Made by a program: the position numbers and the translations under genes. Positions 26,059 through 35,813 of a DNA stretch of 64,000 nt are shown in pieces (the first letter of the stretch is position 1; the number at the start of each line of letters is the position of its first letter). Source of the DNA: Mycobacterium sp. IS-1496 (GTDB lineage Bacteria; Actinomycetota; Actinomycetes; Mycobacteriales; Mycobacteriaceae); NCBI RefSeq assembly GCF_001499995.1, contig NZ_LQIU01000013.1, positions 1 to 64,000 on the forward strand, written 5' to 3'. The notes under the pieces were generated by a model. It searched no databases, had not been told where the DNA came from, and saw only the letters and a program-made list of their open reading frames with translations.

Positions 26059-26421
26059 ATGGACATAACAGCACTGCTCAACGGGATCGCGCGGACGTCG
26101 AGCGATACCGGTGTCGGTGGCGGCTGGCAGGATGCGCTTTCCGCGCCGGCGATCGGAGGAGGGGCCGTGATCTGGAAGACGCACTTCATCATGGCGGCCG
26201 TCCTCCGCGGGCGCATCGAGGACCATGAGCTCGACGAGGAAGATCGCGAACGAACTGCGGCCATGGCGCGGCGGCTGGCCGATCGGCTCAAGCGACGCCA
26301 TCCCGGGTTCAGCTACGAGTGGTTCTTCGGCGCGTGTGGGTTGGATCATTGGGGTGAGCTCCCGCCGTCCATCCCATACCTGCGTCAGCGGGTGGAGGCG
26401 GAGCCGAACGGTGAGGAGTGA
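26059..26421 (+). CDS. Small hypothetical protein
   Basis: The 120-residue protein begins MDITALLNGIARTSSDTG and contains IEDHELDEEDRERTAAMARR, followed by HPGFSYEWFFGACGLDHWG. It is largely helical and soluble. It has no ribosome site or known motif. It is transcribed toward mcrB, with 132 bases between. It may share the mcrB promoter region, but nothing ties it to restriction. Confidence 0.5.
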   Translation: MDITALLNGIARTSSDTGVGGGWQDALSAPAIGGGAVIWKTHFIMAAVLRGRIEDHELDEEDRERTAAMARRLADRLKRRHPGFSYEWFFGACGLDHWGELPPSIPYLRQRVEAEPNGEE

Positions 26422-26553
26422 GCCCGACGTCTGAGTCGGTCTCGTCGCTCGTGAACGCGTTGTTTGCTGCTCTTGGCGTTTGGGAACCGGTCATGATGTT
26501 GGCCGGGGTGGAGCGGCCTGTTTCCGAAGCCGGGCGCTCAGGAGGGAGAACTC

Positions 26554-28602
26554 GTGGAGATCAGAGACGCGTTGGCCGCGTACCTTCCGAGGCGCGATGT
26601 TTCGCGGGAGAAGCAGGAGCACCAGCGGGCCGGGTTCCTCGAACGGTTCCCGCGCAGCGTATGGCCTGACCTGCCGCTCGACCGTTATGCGCTCAACACG
26701 CCGGACTACCGCAACAGCTACTCGTATCTCCTCGAATGGGGCACCCCGGACCTCGGCAGCATTTCCGGTGGCAGCGCCAAGAAGCACGTCATCTTCCGCC
26801 GCAACAGCGGCGAGTGGTCATTCCCGCCCGGCTTCGGCAGCGTCGACACGGCATGGGAAGCGCTTCGCTCCGCGTTCATCACAATGTTCGACCTCGCCGA
26901 TCAGGGCGACTGGACCTCCACATCGGAGATCGACATCCTGAGAGGCGCGAGGGTCGTCCGCCTGAAGTCGCTCCACCTGTACTTCCCGGACGACGTACTC
27001 CCGGTGTACAGCCACTCACACTTGACCCACTTCGCCGGCCTCTTCGGACTCGACACGTCGGGCGACGCCATCGACGTCAACCGTCGGCTCCTCCACCATC
27101 TGGTCACCCTGTCCGAGCTCAACGGCCAGGACTCGTCGACACTCGCCCGTGTGCTGTACGCGTGGTCACCGCCGCCCGGCGCCCGCGCGAAGAAATACTG
27201 GAAGGTCGCACCCGGAGCTCGCGGACGGTTCTGGGACGAATGCCGCGAGGGCAACTACATTTGCGTCGGGTGGGACGAGATCGGCGACCTCTCGTTGTTC
27301 GATACTGAAGACGACTTCAAGACGGCTTTCACTGCGGCCTACGCCGACGAGTACAACCGCAACAAGTCCGCGATCACCCAGAAGGCCAAGGAGCTGTGGC
27401 GCCTGCGGGAGATGTCCGAGGGCGACAAGATCATTGCCAACCGGGGTACCAAGGAGATCCTCGCGGTGGGCACGGTCACCGCAGCCGGTTATCAATACCG
27501 TTCGGAGCGAGACGAATACCACCACACTGTCAATGTCGAGTGGAACCTCGGCGCAGGACGAGTGTTGGACGAGCCAGTCAAGCGGTGGGCCACCACGACG
27601 GTGGCGAAGGTACCGGCCACGAATGTCGAACGGCTCCTCAACCCGAATGTCGTCATCACCGAACCAAACGAAGACCCGACGATTACCGCCGAAGACGAAC
27701 CGCGGTACACCAAGTGGAAGAAGATCCTCGAGCGCAAAGGCCAACTGATCTTCTACGGTCCCCCCGGCACCGGGAAGACACGGGCGGCCAAAGGCTTCGC
27801 ATCCTGGCTGCTGCGTCAGCACTCGCCGAACGCCACCACGGAGTCACACCTGACCGAGGTGACGTTCCACGCGTCCTACGCCTATGAGGATTTCATCGAA
27901 GGCTTCCGTCCGAAAGCCGGCGAAACCGAACTGAAGTTGGAACTGCGCGACGGCATCTTCAAGCGGGTCGCAAGGGAGGCCGCCAGCCATCCTGACGAAC
28001 TGCGCATCGTCATCATCGACGAGATCAACCGTGCCGACGTGCCTCGCGTCTTCGGCGAGCTGATGACGGTCCTGGAGATCGGCCGCCGTGGTCTGTCGGT
28101 GACGCTCCCGACGAGTGGTGAGAGGCTCACCGTCCCCGAGAATGTCGTGGTACTCGGCACGATGAACACTGCTGACCAAAGCATCCGCTCGCTCGATGCC
28201 GCGCTGCGTCGACGATTCGGCTTCATCGAACTCATGCCGGATCCTGACCTGTTGGCTGACACCGCCATCGACGAACTACCGCTCGACCAGTTCTTGACCG
28301 AGCTGAACCAACGTATTGCCCGAGAGGCTGGGCGCGAGCGACAGATCGGCCACTCGTTCTTCCTCGACAATGGCGCACCCATCGAATCGGCTGAAACCTT
28401 CGGTGAGGTGATCCGCAGCGACATCATCCCGCTACTGCAGGAGATCGCCTACGACGACTACAGCCAGCTCAAGAAGCTTCTCGGCAGCGCGGTCATCGAC
28501 GAAGCCGGCTCACGTCTGACCCCCGTCGTCCTCGACGACGGCCAGCTCATCGCCGCACTGGCCGATGAGTACAACCTCCAGATACAATCGATACCGGAAT
28601 GA
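26554..28602 (+). CDS. mcrB: McrB-type AAA+ GTPase with N-terminal EVE-like domain
   Basis: The 682-residue protein is the motor subunit of a modification-dependent McrBC restriction system. Residues about 205-330 look like an EVE/PUA-like modified-base reader (KYWKVAPGARGRFWDECREG, then YICVGWDEIGDL and IIANRGTKEILAVG). The AAA+ GTPase core has Walker A GPPGTGKT near 402-409, Walker B IVIIDEINRAD near 485, and the McrB sensor block LGTMNTADQSIRSLDAALRR. The first ~200 residues are an additional domain of unknown class. GTG 26554 has GGAGGGAG six bases upstream. The stop overlaps the mcrC start in ATGA. Foreign DNA with modified cytosines or other bases is the expected target. Confidence 0.93.
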   Translation: MEIRDALAAYLPRRDVSREKQEHQRAGFLERFPRSVWPDLPLDRYALNTPDYRNSYSYLLEWGTPDLGSISGGSAKKHVIFRRNSGEWSFPPGFGSVDTAWEALRSAFITMFDLADQGDWTSTSEIDILRGARVVRLKSLHLYFPDDVLPVYSHSHLTHFAGLFGLDTSGDAIDVNRRLLHHLVTLSELNGQDSSTLARVLYAWSPPPGARAKKYWKVAPGARGRFWDECREGNYICVGWDEIGDLSLFDTEDDFKTAFTAAYADEYNRNKSAITQKAKELWRLREMSEGDKIIANRGTKEILAVGTVTAAGYQYRSERDEYHHTVNVEWNLGAGRVLDEPVKRWATTTVAKVPATNVERLLNPNVVITEPNEDPTITAEDEPRYTKWKKILERKGQLIFYGPPGTGKTRAAKGFASWLLRQHSPNATTESHLTEVTFHASYAYEDFIEGFRPKAGETELKLELRDGIFKRVAREAASHPDELRIVIIDEINRADVPRVFGELMTVLEIGRRGLSVTLPTSGERLTVPENVVVLGTMNTADQSIRSLDAALRRRFGFIELMPDPDLLADTAIDELPLDQFLTELNQRIAREAGRERQIGHSFFLDNGAPIESAETFGEVIRSDIIPLLQEIAYDDYSQLKKLLGSAVIDEAGSRLTPVVLDDGQLIAALADEYNLQIQSIPE

Positions 28603-29897
28603 TCGAGCTACCGGAGCACCGGGACGTCGACCACCGGACGGCGACCATCTCGCTCGAAGAGCAGCAGATGATGGCCGACCGCTTGGGGAACCGCTTGACG
28701 GTCACGTGGCTCTCCGACCACCGGGTCAACATCCGATCGTCGTCGTGGGTGGGCACCATCCGTCTGACCCAGGATCTCGGAGTGCGGGTGGTGCCCAAGC
28801 TGGCCGGTGATAGCCTGGGTGTGCTGACAATGCTCGCGATCACCGACGGTAGCCCGCTCGCCGATCTGCCGCAGTACTTTCGGGGGCTGTCCGAAGATCC
28901 GAGTGAAGACGCCACCGAGCTGTTGTGCCGGCTGGTGGTCACCCACACCGAGAAGGTCTTAGCGCGCGGTCTCATTCGCAACTATCGCAGCCATAGTGAC
29001 GATCTGCCGTTCCTGCGCGGACGTCTTGATGCTTACCGTCAGGCCACTGCGCACTTCGGGAAATTCACCGAGTTCGCATGCGACTACAACGAGTTCGATC
29101 GCGACACCGCCGACAACCACCTGCTGTTGGCCGGTGCGCGGGCGGCGCGGCGGGCAGCCGCCAACGCGCGGGTCCGTCGACGTGCCGCCGACCTCGAGCG
29201 ACGCCTAGCCGATGTGGCGCCGACGATTCCAGATCCGCGCGGACTGGTCAGGACCAAATTGGTCTACGGTCGCCGCAACGCGCATTACCAAATCGCACAC
29301 ACATGGTGTCGATCGCTGCTCGACCTCGGCCGGCTCGAAGATCAGGACAGCGCTGCGGATTCGCCGCAAGTCCAGACATTCCTGATCAACATGAACGCCC
29401 TGTTCGAGAAGTTCGTCGAATGGTTAATCGAACGTGTTTACCCACGCGGATTCGACGTGCAGACACAGCGGCGCAATCGGTCGCTCATCACCGTGAACGG
29501 TCGCCACCGAAAGCCGATCGCGCCGGACATCGTTGTCCTGCAGGGTAGCCGGAGCGCGGCGATCGACGCGAAGTACAAGAAGTACGACGACTGGGATCTG
29601 GCACCGCCCGATGTGTATCAGCTGCTGCTGTACGCGCAGTGTTATAGCGGCTTCACTGCCGTGCCGACGTCGTACTTGATCTATCCGTCGTCGCGGCGGC
29701 GGTCCTCCCCGATCGCTGTGGAGCTGACGGTGCCGAGCGAACACGGCGCCCGAAAGGTACGGGTGCGTGCGATAGGGATTCCCCTCGCCGAGGTCGTAAA
29801 CGGGCTTCGAGTCGGCGACGAGGAACCGCTTCGGTGGACCGAAGAGATGCTGCGTGCCGAACTTCCCATGGCAGCTGAAGACGCGGTAGTCGGTTGA
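28599..29897 (+). CDS. mcrC: McrC-type nuclease subunit
   Basis: The 432-residue protein pairs with McrB as the cutting subunit. The N-terminal beta-rich half (VGTIRLTQDLGVRVVPKL) is typical of McrC. The C-terminal PD-(D/E)xK nuclease shows APDIVVLQG, then AIDAKYKKYD, with YQLLLYAQCY after it. The ATG overlaps the mcrB stop by four bases, so expression is coupled. A hydrolase gene follows at 52 bases on the same strand. Confidence 0.93.
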   Translation: MIELPEHRDVDHRTATISLEEQQMMADRLGNRLTVTWLSDHRVNIRSSSWVGTIRLTQDLGVRVVPKLAGDSLGVLTMLAITDGSPLADLPQYFRGLSEDPSEDATELLCRLVVTHTEKVLARGLIRNYRSHSDDLPFLRGRLDAYRQATAHFGKFTEFACDYNEFDRDTADNHLLLAGARAARRAAANARVRRRAADLERRLADVAPTIPDPRGLVRTKLVYGRRNAHYQIAHTWCRSLLDLGRLEDQDSAADSPQVQTFLINMNALFEKFVEWLIERVYPRGFDVQTQRRNRSLITVNGRHRKPIAPDIVVLQGSRSAAIDAKYKKYDDWDLAPPDVYQLLLYAQCYSGFTAVPTSYLIYPSSRRRSSPIAVELTVPSEHGARKVRVRAIGIPLAEVVNGLRVGDEEPLRWTEEMLRAELPMAAEDAVVG

Positions 29898-29949
29898 TCA
29901 AGGTGAAGTGGAGTATCGCGCGGAAGAACATGCTGCCGACACGTGACGA

Positions 29950-31749
29950 ATGGGAGATTTGGTGAAAGTCGTTTTCCTGCACGGCATCGGGGACGGTGAT
30001 CCTGGCCTGGTGTGGCTGGACGGCCTCAATCGCGGACTCGAGCAAGCCGGGCATCCGGCGGTTGACCGGCAGCAGGTGATCGCGCCGGGTTACTCCGACT
30101 GCCTGCGAGGTAATGGAGGCGATGGGGCCAAACTGCCGCCAGTGACGTACAGACCGAAAGATGACGGGATCGCTCGCCGCGAGTTCGAACGTCGTCAGGC
30201 AAGGGTCCAGCGGTATCTGTCACAGCAGGACGGCGTGCGATCGTTTGGGTTCAAGGCGATGATTCCTGAACCGGTGTGGGCGTTCGCACCTGGTGTGGTC
30301 GTGGATCACGTGTCGTTGATGGACCTGGCCCAGGTCAAGCGGTACATCCGTGACGACAAGGTGCGGGCCTGCGTGCTGACGCGGGTGATCGACTACCTGC
30401 CGACTCACGGTGACATTGTTCTGATTGCCCACAGCCTCGGATCAGTGGTCGCTATCGACCTGCTCGATCACCTGCCTCCGGATCTTCGCGTGCGCCGATT
30501 CATCACCGTGGGTAGTCCTGCCGCTATCAAAGCTCTGCATGAGGGCAGTGAACGGCTACTCAAGAAGTTCCCGTACGGCCGCGTTGACGATTGGTCGAAC
30601 TTCTTCAGCGGACGGGACATCGTCACAGGTGGGCGGGGCCTGGCGAGCACCTTTCCCGGCGCGCAGGACTTCGAATTGGGCAACGTCAGGGGTCACGGCG
30701 CCGATCTGTATCTCAGCGATCCGGCCGTCGTGAAGCTGGTCGCGCACTCGCTGTATCCGACGAAGGACCTCGTTCGCGCCAGCTCAGGTGTCGCGGTGCG
30801 GATGAGCGACGGCGAGGCGTCGACGCTGCTGCTCCAGCATTTCGCCAGGGCGGTGGGACGCAATCTCAAGGACGCCGAACGCGCCGAACGCTTCCGCGCG
30901 GCTCTGCGGATCTTCCGTGACGACCTCGCCGCTCAGTTGGACCACTACGTCGCCTCGGGGCATCTTCTAGCGCCGGAGATGGAGCAGCTGAGAAACGGTC
31001 GGCTCGCTGACCTGCCGCATCGGTGGGAGTTGCACGAGGCGATCGGCGAATTGGTCGTGCTGGCGCTGACCAATTGCGTTGCGCCGTACGAGATCGATCC
31101 TGGCGAGGCGCAGATGAAGGCGCTCGAGGACATCGCTGTCGAACTCGGCTTTCGGCGCCGAATCGGAACGGTGGTCGCCGAGTCACTCGAGGAGGTGCGC
31201 AGCTGTGTGGCCGGGCGAGGAGGCGTGCCGTGGGGTCGGGTACTGACCGCTGCCGCCGGCGTCGCGTTGCTCGCGGCCGGTCCGGTCGGGCTGGCCGTCG
31301 CAGCACCTGCGGGGGTGTTTGGTGCGGCGGCTATCACCGGAGGCCTCGCAGCATTCGGGCCGGGCGGGATGGTAGGTGGCTTGGCGATGCTGAGTGGGCT
31401 AGCGGGCGCGGGTGCTGCCACGACGGCAACGGCCGTATCGGGCGGGGGCGGCGCCGGTGCTGCACCGGTCAGCCTGGAGCAGCTCATGATGCAAATCGCC
31501 ATCGAGTACGCCCGCAAGAAGCTTGACCTGCCCTTTGATTCACAACTGTGGTACCAGGTGACTGACTTCGAAGGTCAACTCTCGGCGGTACTCAATCGGC
31601 TTACCGCGTTCAGCGATCCGAAATCGCCGCGGATCGCCCAACTCACCGCGACCCAGGTGGCGGTCAGCGCGCTGCTGCGGTTCATGATCGAGAAGGGCTT
31701 GTCACCGAAAGAGCTGACTGATGGTGAGGCGAGGGCTATCGAAGGGTGA
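29950..31749 (+). CDS. Alpha/beta hydrolase with glycine-rich hydrophobic C-terminal segment
   Basis: The 599-residue protein begins with an alpha/beta-hydrolase core. KVVFLHGIGDGD holds the oxyanion-hole HG motif, and IVLIAHSLGSVVAIDLLD the nucleophile elbow S-L-G. Candidate acid and His lie in the following 120 residues. Residues about 425-510 are a long Gly/Ala-rich hydrophobic stretch (GVALLAAGPVGLAVAAPAGV, GGMVGGLAMLSGLAGAGAA) that could insert in membrane. The C terminus is helical. GTG 29962 (MKVVFLHG) with GGGAG before it is an alternative start. It lies 52 bases after mcrC. Inference: a lipase-like effector, either independent or joined to McrBC. Confidence 0.75.
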   Translation: MGDLVKVVFLHGIGDGDPGLVWLDGLNRGLEQAGHPAVDRQQVIAPGYSDCLRGNGGDGAKLPPVTYRPKDDGIARREFERRQARVQRYLSQQDGVRSFGFKAMIPEPVWAFAPGVVVDHVSLMDLAQVKRYIRDDKVRACVLTRVIDYLPTHGDIVLIAHSLGSVVAIDLLDHLPPDLRVRRFITVGSPAAIKALHEGSERLLKKFPYGRVDDWSNFFSGRDIVTGGRGLASTFPGAQDFELGNVRGHGADLYLSDPAVVKLVAHSLYPTKDLVRASSGVAVRMSDGEASTLLLQHFARAVGRNLKDAERAERFRAALRIFRDDLAAQLDHYVASGHLLAPEMEQLRNGRLADLPHRWELHEAIGELVVLALTNCVAPYEIDPGEAQMKALEDIAVELGFRRRIGTVVAESLEEVRSCVAGRGGVPWGRVLTAAAGVALLAAGPVGLAVAAPAGVFGAAAITGGLAAFGPGGMVGGLAMLSGLAGAGAATTATAVSGGGGAGAAPVSLEQLMMQIAIEYARKKLDLPFDSQLWYQVTDFEGQLSAVLNRLTAFSDPKSPRIAQLTATQVAVSALLRFMIEKGLSPKELTDGEARAIEG

Positions 31750-31873
31750 CACGTTTCCCGCTCGGACGCGGGCACCTAATCAAGGTGACGAAAGCGATCA
31801 TGAAGACGAGTGGAACTGGGACGCTTTGGAGTCGGCTCGACGGAGGTTGCGGTTCATCGGACATCACCCTGCT

Positions 31874-33997
31874 TCACCCTCTGACAAAAGCCGAAAAAGA
31901 CACGTGGCTATAGCGATCGAGTTCGCGCTGCGCGTCTAGAAGCGCGTCTTCAAGCGCTTGCAACTGCGTGACAGCTGCCGCCACTGTCGCGTCGCCAGCG
32001 GCCCGCTTACGCCGATAGTCAAGTCTGACCGCTTCCACTTTCGCGGTGATTTCCCGATCCAGCGCGGCGTACTTGGCATTGACGGTTGCCTGAATCTGAC
32101 GCAGCTGAGGGCCTAAAGCGTCTAGGGCGGCCTGATTCTGCTTCTTTTGGTGCGCGAATTTAGCGTCGAGTGCCTTGAGCTGTTGAGGCGGCAATGCCTG
32201 TGGCGCACCGCTCTCGGCAGCGATACGTTGGCGCTGGTGCCAGTAGCTGATGCTTGAGGCTTTGGACGGACCGATACCGTGGATGGTGATCCACTTGTTC
32301 GACCCGCTGATCATAAACTGGTTCCCATTCACCGCCGCGATGTCTGCGGCGGAACGTATGCCGTAGACCGAAAGCCTGATCACCATCGTTTCGCCGATGC
32401 CGTGGATCATGCCTGGTTCGATTCGACGCGCGGCCATATAGTCACGAATGTGTTGCTCTCGAAGTAGCTTGAGTTGCTGCTGAACTTCCGCCGCCTTAGT
32501 AGTGTCCAATCGGTTCAGCGCCGCCTGGAGCGTGGTGGCGCGTTTACTCAACGCCTTGGACTCTCGCTCAATTTCAGCCTTGGATTGCTTCGATAGTTTC
32601 GCCCGCTGATTCTCGAGCTCTTGGATCGCACGTCGCTCGTCCGTGTCCAGGCCGTCGCGATCTCTTCGCGCCTTCTCTACCCGCTTCCGCTGCGACGTCA
32701 GTTCGCGATTGGCGAGCCTCACGCGCTGACGAGCGTCGGCCTGGCCGACGACGGCGTCGGACCGGCGCCAGAGTGTCCAGGCTCCCGCTGTCACCACGGT
32801 TGCCCACGTCACAAGCACCAGTCCGGCGACGAACAGGTTGAACGTTGCACCAACAGCCAGGGCGCCCAACATCGCAAGCGCGGTCAGCGCCATACTCAGC
32901 GCCTTCGTCGCCTTGCTCGGGCCGACCACACTGACGGGCGGAAGTGGCGCCTCGTGGCTCCGGAGCCAACTCGCTCCAAGACGCGTTACCGACGCCGCCG
33001 CCGCATCACCTGCGTTAATGCCGACCGGATCAGCGTTCGATTGCCGCCACCATTCAGATACCGGGGATGTTTGCGGCTGGTGCTCCACAGGTGTTGGAAG
33101 CGAGATTCGTCCATGATCGAATTCAGGGACGCTCGATGGCGAACTCGACGCCTTGAGCATTTCGGCGAGCAGACTTGCCACCTCTGCATGTGGTGATCCG
33201 AGCAAACCGAGGCGCTCGATGGCGTCAAGTGGAGGTACGAAGTCTTCCTTTCCGAACAGCAGTTTTTCGTCCCCCTCTTGGCGGAAGGTCCACCAGAGGC
33301 CCGGGTGCGCTGCCAGCGAAAGCAGCGACCCGTAGATCAGCCACGCGCTGAAACGGTCCAGGTATGGGCCGAAATCGCTGCTGGTGCGGCCAGGATGCTG
33401 GTAGTTGGCGAGGCCGAGCTCGTTTGACCCGAGATGCTGAATGGACGGCACGAACATGCCGTCGTAGTCGATGACGCGCAGCTTGCTATTCGAGTCGATC
33501 AGCAGGTTGCCGTGCTGCAGATCTCCGTGGGCAATCCCCTCACCCTGCAAGTCCTCGATACATCGCGCGAACTGCCCTGCAACGTCCAGGATTCGGTCAG
33601 GATGGCCGAGATTCGACTCGAGCCAGGGGATCAAAGTCCGGGAGTCCTCAACCCACTCCATGCGGAGAATCGGATACCAACGGCCGTCGACCATAACGCC
33701 CTGAGCGATGAACTCGAACCCCACTTGCCACGGCCGTGCCAACGAGGCCAACGCACTGTGGATGGCCTCGTATCGTGCATTCTGGCCCGGAACATCACGA
33801 GTGAAACACTTCACGGCATAGCGCTTGCCGGAAGAACATGTGATCGAGAAGACTGATGCGAAATTGCCGGATATAGCTTTCGGCATACCGAGTGAAGTCG
33901 TCTGAACAGTACCGGTTTTCAGCTCTTGGTCGTGGAAGCACGCATGAGGGTGTTGCAGGGCTTGAACGTAGTCTCCGTTCGACGGAAGAGAAGTCAT
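31874..33997 (-). CDS. Protein kinase-like protein with C-terminal HhH region (TerY-P kinase)
   Basis: The 707-residue protein starts with a kinase-like domain: RYAVKCFTR (Lys63 as VAIK lysine), HGDLQHGNLLI (catalytic loop, Asp159) and VIDYDGMF (in place of DFG, Asp177). A hydrophobic pair of helices lies around residues 365-420 (MALTALAMLGALAVGATFNL). A long coiled coil follows, then a helix-hairpin-helix segment (IHGIGETMVIRLSVYGI and ITIHGIGPSKASSIS), then another coiled coil. It is the last gene of a VWA-PP2C-kinase operon (six-base gap to PP2C). This is the known TerY-P triad of tellurite/stress and proposed nucleic-acid-linked signalling. Confidence 0.85.
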   Translation of the reverse strand: MTSLPSNGDYVQALQHPHACFHDQELKTGTVQTTSLGMPKAISGNFASVFSITCSSGKRYAVKCFTRDVPGQNARYEAIHSALASLARPWQVGFEFIAQGVMVDGRWYPILRMEWVEDSRTLIPWLESNLGHPDRILDVAGQFARCIEDLQGEGIAHGDLQHGNLLIDSNSKLRVIDYDGMFVPSIQHLGSNELGLANYQHPGRTSSDFGPYLDRFSAWLIYGSLLSLAAHPGLWWTFRQEGDEKLLFGKEDFVPPLDAIERLGLLGSPHAEVASLLAEMLKASSSPSSVPEFDHGRISLPTPVEHQPQTSPVSEWWRQSNADPVGINAGDAAAASVTRLGASWLRSHEAPLPPVSVVGPSKATKALSMALTALAMLGALAVGATFNLFVAGLVLVTWATVVTAGAWTLWRRSDAVVGQADARQRVRLANRELTSQRKRVEKARRDRDGLDTDERRAIQELENQRAKLSKQSKAEIERESKALSKRATTLQAALNRLDTTKAAEVQQQLKLLREQHIRDYMAARRIEPGMIHGIGETMVIRLSVYGIRSAADIAAVNGNQFMISGSNKWITIHGIGPSKASSISYWHQRQRIAAESGAPQALPPQQLKALDAKFAHQKKQNQAALDALGPQLRQIQATVNAKYAALDREITAKVEAVRLDYRRKRAAGDATVAAAVTQLQALEDALLDAQRELDRYSHVSFSAFVRG

Positions 33998-34003
33998 CGG
34001 CGC

Positions 34004-34798
34004 TCAGAAACAGGTCACCCGGACCAGGGTGACGTCGTCATTCTTGAGCCGGCCGCTCGAGCGCTCGTCGGTGACCCACTCCTCGAACGAGAGGCAGTCA
34101 AGGCTTCCAAAATCTCGCCACACTCGCCATGGCTTATCCGATTCCTCGTGACGTTCCAGGAACCATGCCGCCAGGGCGTCCGTGCATAAGAAGAACAGAT
34201 CCTCCGGCTCCCAGTCACCGCTTGTCTTACGAAGGCGCCGTTTGAAGCCACTCTCGTGATCGAGGCTGCGAATAAGATGCGGGGAGGTGCTGAAGGCGGC
34301 GGAGCGTTTCATCGGGAAGGCGCGCGTACAGCCGTCCCCCCGTACATGGAACAGTGTGGCGTCGCCGACAGCCATAGACCACCAGGATCCCGGCCGACCA
34401 TCGACTGGGTTGCGAAGCCGCAGGGCCACGAGGGTGGCTTCTGCACCGCGCTCCAGCCCGGGCTCCTCATACCAGGCGATCGGCTTATTTCGGCGCAGTC
34501 GCTCCTCCCGATAGGTGCAGAGGTCGGCCGGCCAGTCGTCTATCGCCGACTTGATGGCGTCGTGCCAACGACGGTGTGGAATGTCGTCTGTAGCGACTCG
34601 CCGAGACAGAGCTCGCGCCCATCTCCCGGAAAGTAGACTTTCCGTCGCTCCATCCGCCACTGCTACGCGGACGTCGTCGTGCTCTGCGGACAGCCCGACG
34701 GTCAGTTCATCGCTCACACTGTTCGCCGAGGCGTCCTCGTACTCCACCTCCGTCGCACCGGCTTTGGGTAGCCAGAACGTGTCGATCTGCCCCCACAT
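34004..34798 (-). CDS. PP2C-family protein phosphatase of the TerY-P triad
   Basis: The 264-residue protein shows a reduced PP2C pattern: VRVAVADGATESLLSGRWAR (metal-binding Asp and DGA), GAEATLVALRLR, WSMAVGDATLFHVRGDG, DLFFLCTDALAAWFLE and NDDVTLVRV (C-terminal D-D metal site). It presumably reverses phosphorylation by the adjacent kinase. The gene lies six bases after the VWA gene and six before the kinase, so the three form one operon. Confidence 0.85.
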   Translation of the reverse strand: MWGQIDTFWLPKAGATEVEYEDASANSVSDELTVGLSAEHDDVRVAVADGATESLLSGRWARALSRRVATDDIPHRRWHDAIKSAIDDWPADLCTYREERLRRNKPIAWYEEPGLERGAEATLVALRLRNPVDGRPGSWWSMAVGDATLFHVRGDGCTRAFPMKRSAAFSTSPHLIRSLDHESGFKRRLRKTSGDWEPEDLFFLCTDALAAWFLERHEESDKPWRVWRDFGSLDCLSFEEWVTDERSSGRLKNDDVTLVRVTCF

Positions 34799-34804
34799 TC
34801 TTGC

Positions 34805-35644
34805 TCAGCGCAGATCGCTGGCGCGAGTGCCTATTTCGAGGAATTGCACAATGTCAGCGACGTCAGCGTTGTAGACGAAGCCCTTTGAACCTTCTTCGAC
34901 ACGATGCCCCTGGCTTCCCGCCAACGCCCTCATCTGGGAAGGCAACAAACTCGACATGTCGAAGAGCAGACGCGAAAACTGGTCGGGCAAGGAAGCCTCG
35001 GATGACGGGAACGAGATGGGATTCCCACCTCTGTCGCTCACGTGCAGGTTGAATAGGAGAACGTTCCCGTCCGTGGTGAGTTGCGACCGGAGCTTCGCAG
35101 CGATCTCGGTCGGATCACCATCGGTACTTTCCCCGTCCGTGAGGTGAAGCACGACTGGTGGGAAGCCGGCCGGGTGCTGGTCCGCCCAGCTCGAGACGAG
35201 CCCTTCCGCTCGTGATAGAGCCTGAACCATGGGCGTGCCACCCCCGGCTTGCGCGTCCAGCCAGATAGGGAATTTGACTCGCTGCTCGGCGAGACCTCCA
35301 GCGCCATCCGGCACCTTCTTCGTGCGCTCCTCCAGCCGAGCAGGCGACTCGGCGATCTCGCTGATGGGAACAAGATCCCTGCCGCTGAGCGGTCCGGTGA
35401 AAGCCGACTTGACCGAGGACCCTCCGTAGCCCAGCACAGCGATGTGGAAGTAGTCGCGAACGCCTTCCTCCTTCGCGCAGCGAAGGGTTAGCTCGAAGAG
35501 CAACCGGTTGATCGCGTCGGCGACCACCTGCGATTTCTTCAGCGGCACCTCGCCCCCGATCGCGTCGTCCATGCTCGCGGACTGGTCGACGACGAGCACG
35601 AAGCACGTCGGAGTCGCTCGACTGATCTCAGCGGTGTACGCCAC
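34805..35644 (-). CDS. TerY-like von Willebrand factor A domain protein
   Basis: The 279-residue protein is a single VWA domain with an intact metal-ion-dependent adhesion site: FVLVVDQSASMDD (D-x-S-x-S), a Thr in GGGTPMVQAL, and VVLHLTDGESTDGDP. TerY-type VWA proteins act as metal-dependent scaffolds or substrates for the adjoining kinase and phosphatase. GTG 35644 has AGAAGGA about ten bases upstream. It is the first gene of the triad. Remnant IS30 sequence lies just upstream of its promoter region. Confidence 0.87.
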   Translation of the reverse strand: MAYTAEISRATPTCFVLVVDQSASMDDAIGGEVPLKKSQVVADAINRLLFELTLRCAKEEGVRDYFHIAVLGYGGSSVKSAFTGPLSGRDLVPISEIAESPARLEERTKKVPDGAGGLAEQRVKFPIWLDAQAGGGTPMVQALSRAEGLVSSWADQHPAGFPPVVLHLTDGESTDGDPTEIAAKLRSQLTTDGNVLLFNLHVSDRGGNPISFPSSEASLPDQFSRLLFDMSSLLPSQMRALAGSQGHRVEEGSKGFVYNADVADIVQFLEIGTRASDLR

Positions 35645-35813
35645 GTATGCATCCTTCTCTCTTCGCCGACTTGGTCACGATTGTGCATCAGGGTCCCAGT
35701 TTGCGAAGGGCGATTCAGCGGCTTCAGCAGGGTGGTTGCGCCGTCGGTGGTTTCGAGGCGTTGTCGCAACACTTCTCTAGATTCCGGAGGTTGTGTTGAC
35801 GTCGTCGCGTCGG

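Noticed and set aside
26418..26669. 83-codon plus-strand frame starting in a GTGA overlap before mcrB
   Set aside because: The start overlap is tempting, but the second half runs out of frame through the mcrB start and turns Arg/Gly-rich.
31757..31772. CCCGC/GCGGG hairpin between convergent hydrolase and kinase genes as terminator
   Set aside because: The stem is only five pairs with no T tract; too weak to list.
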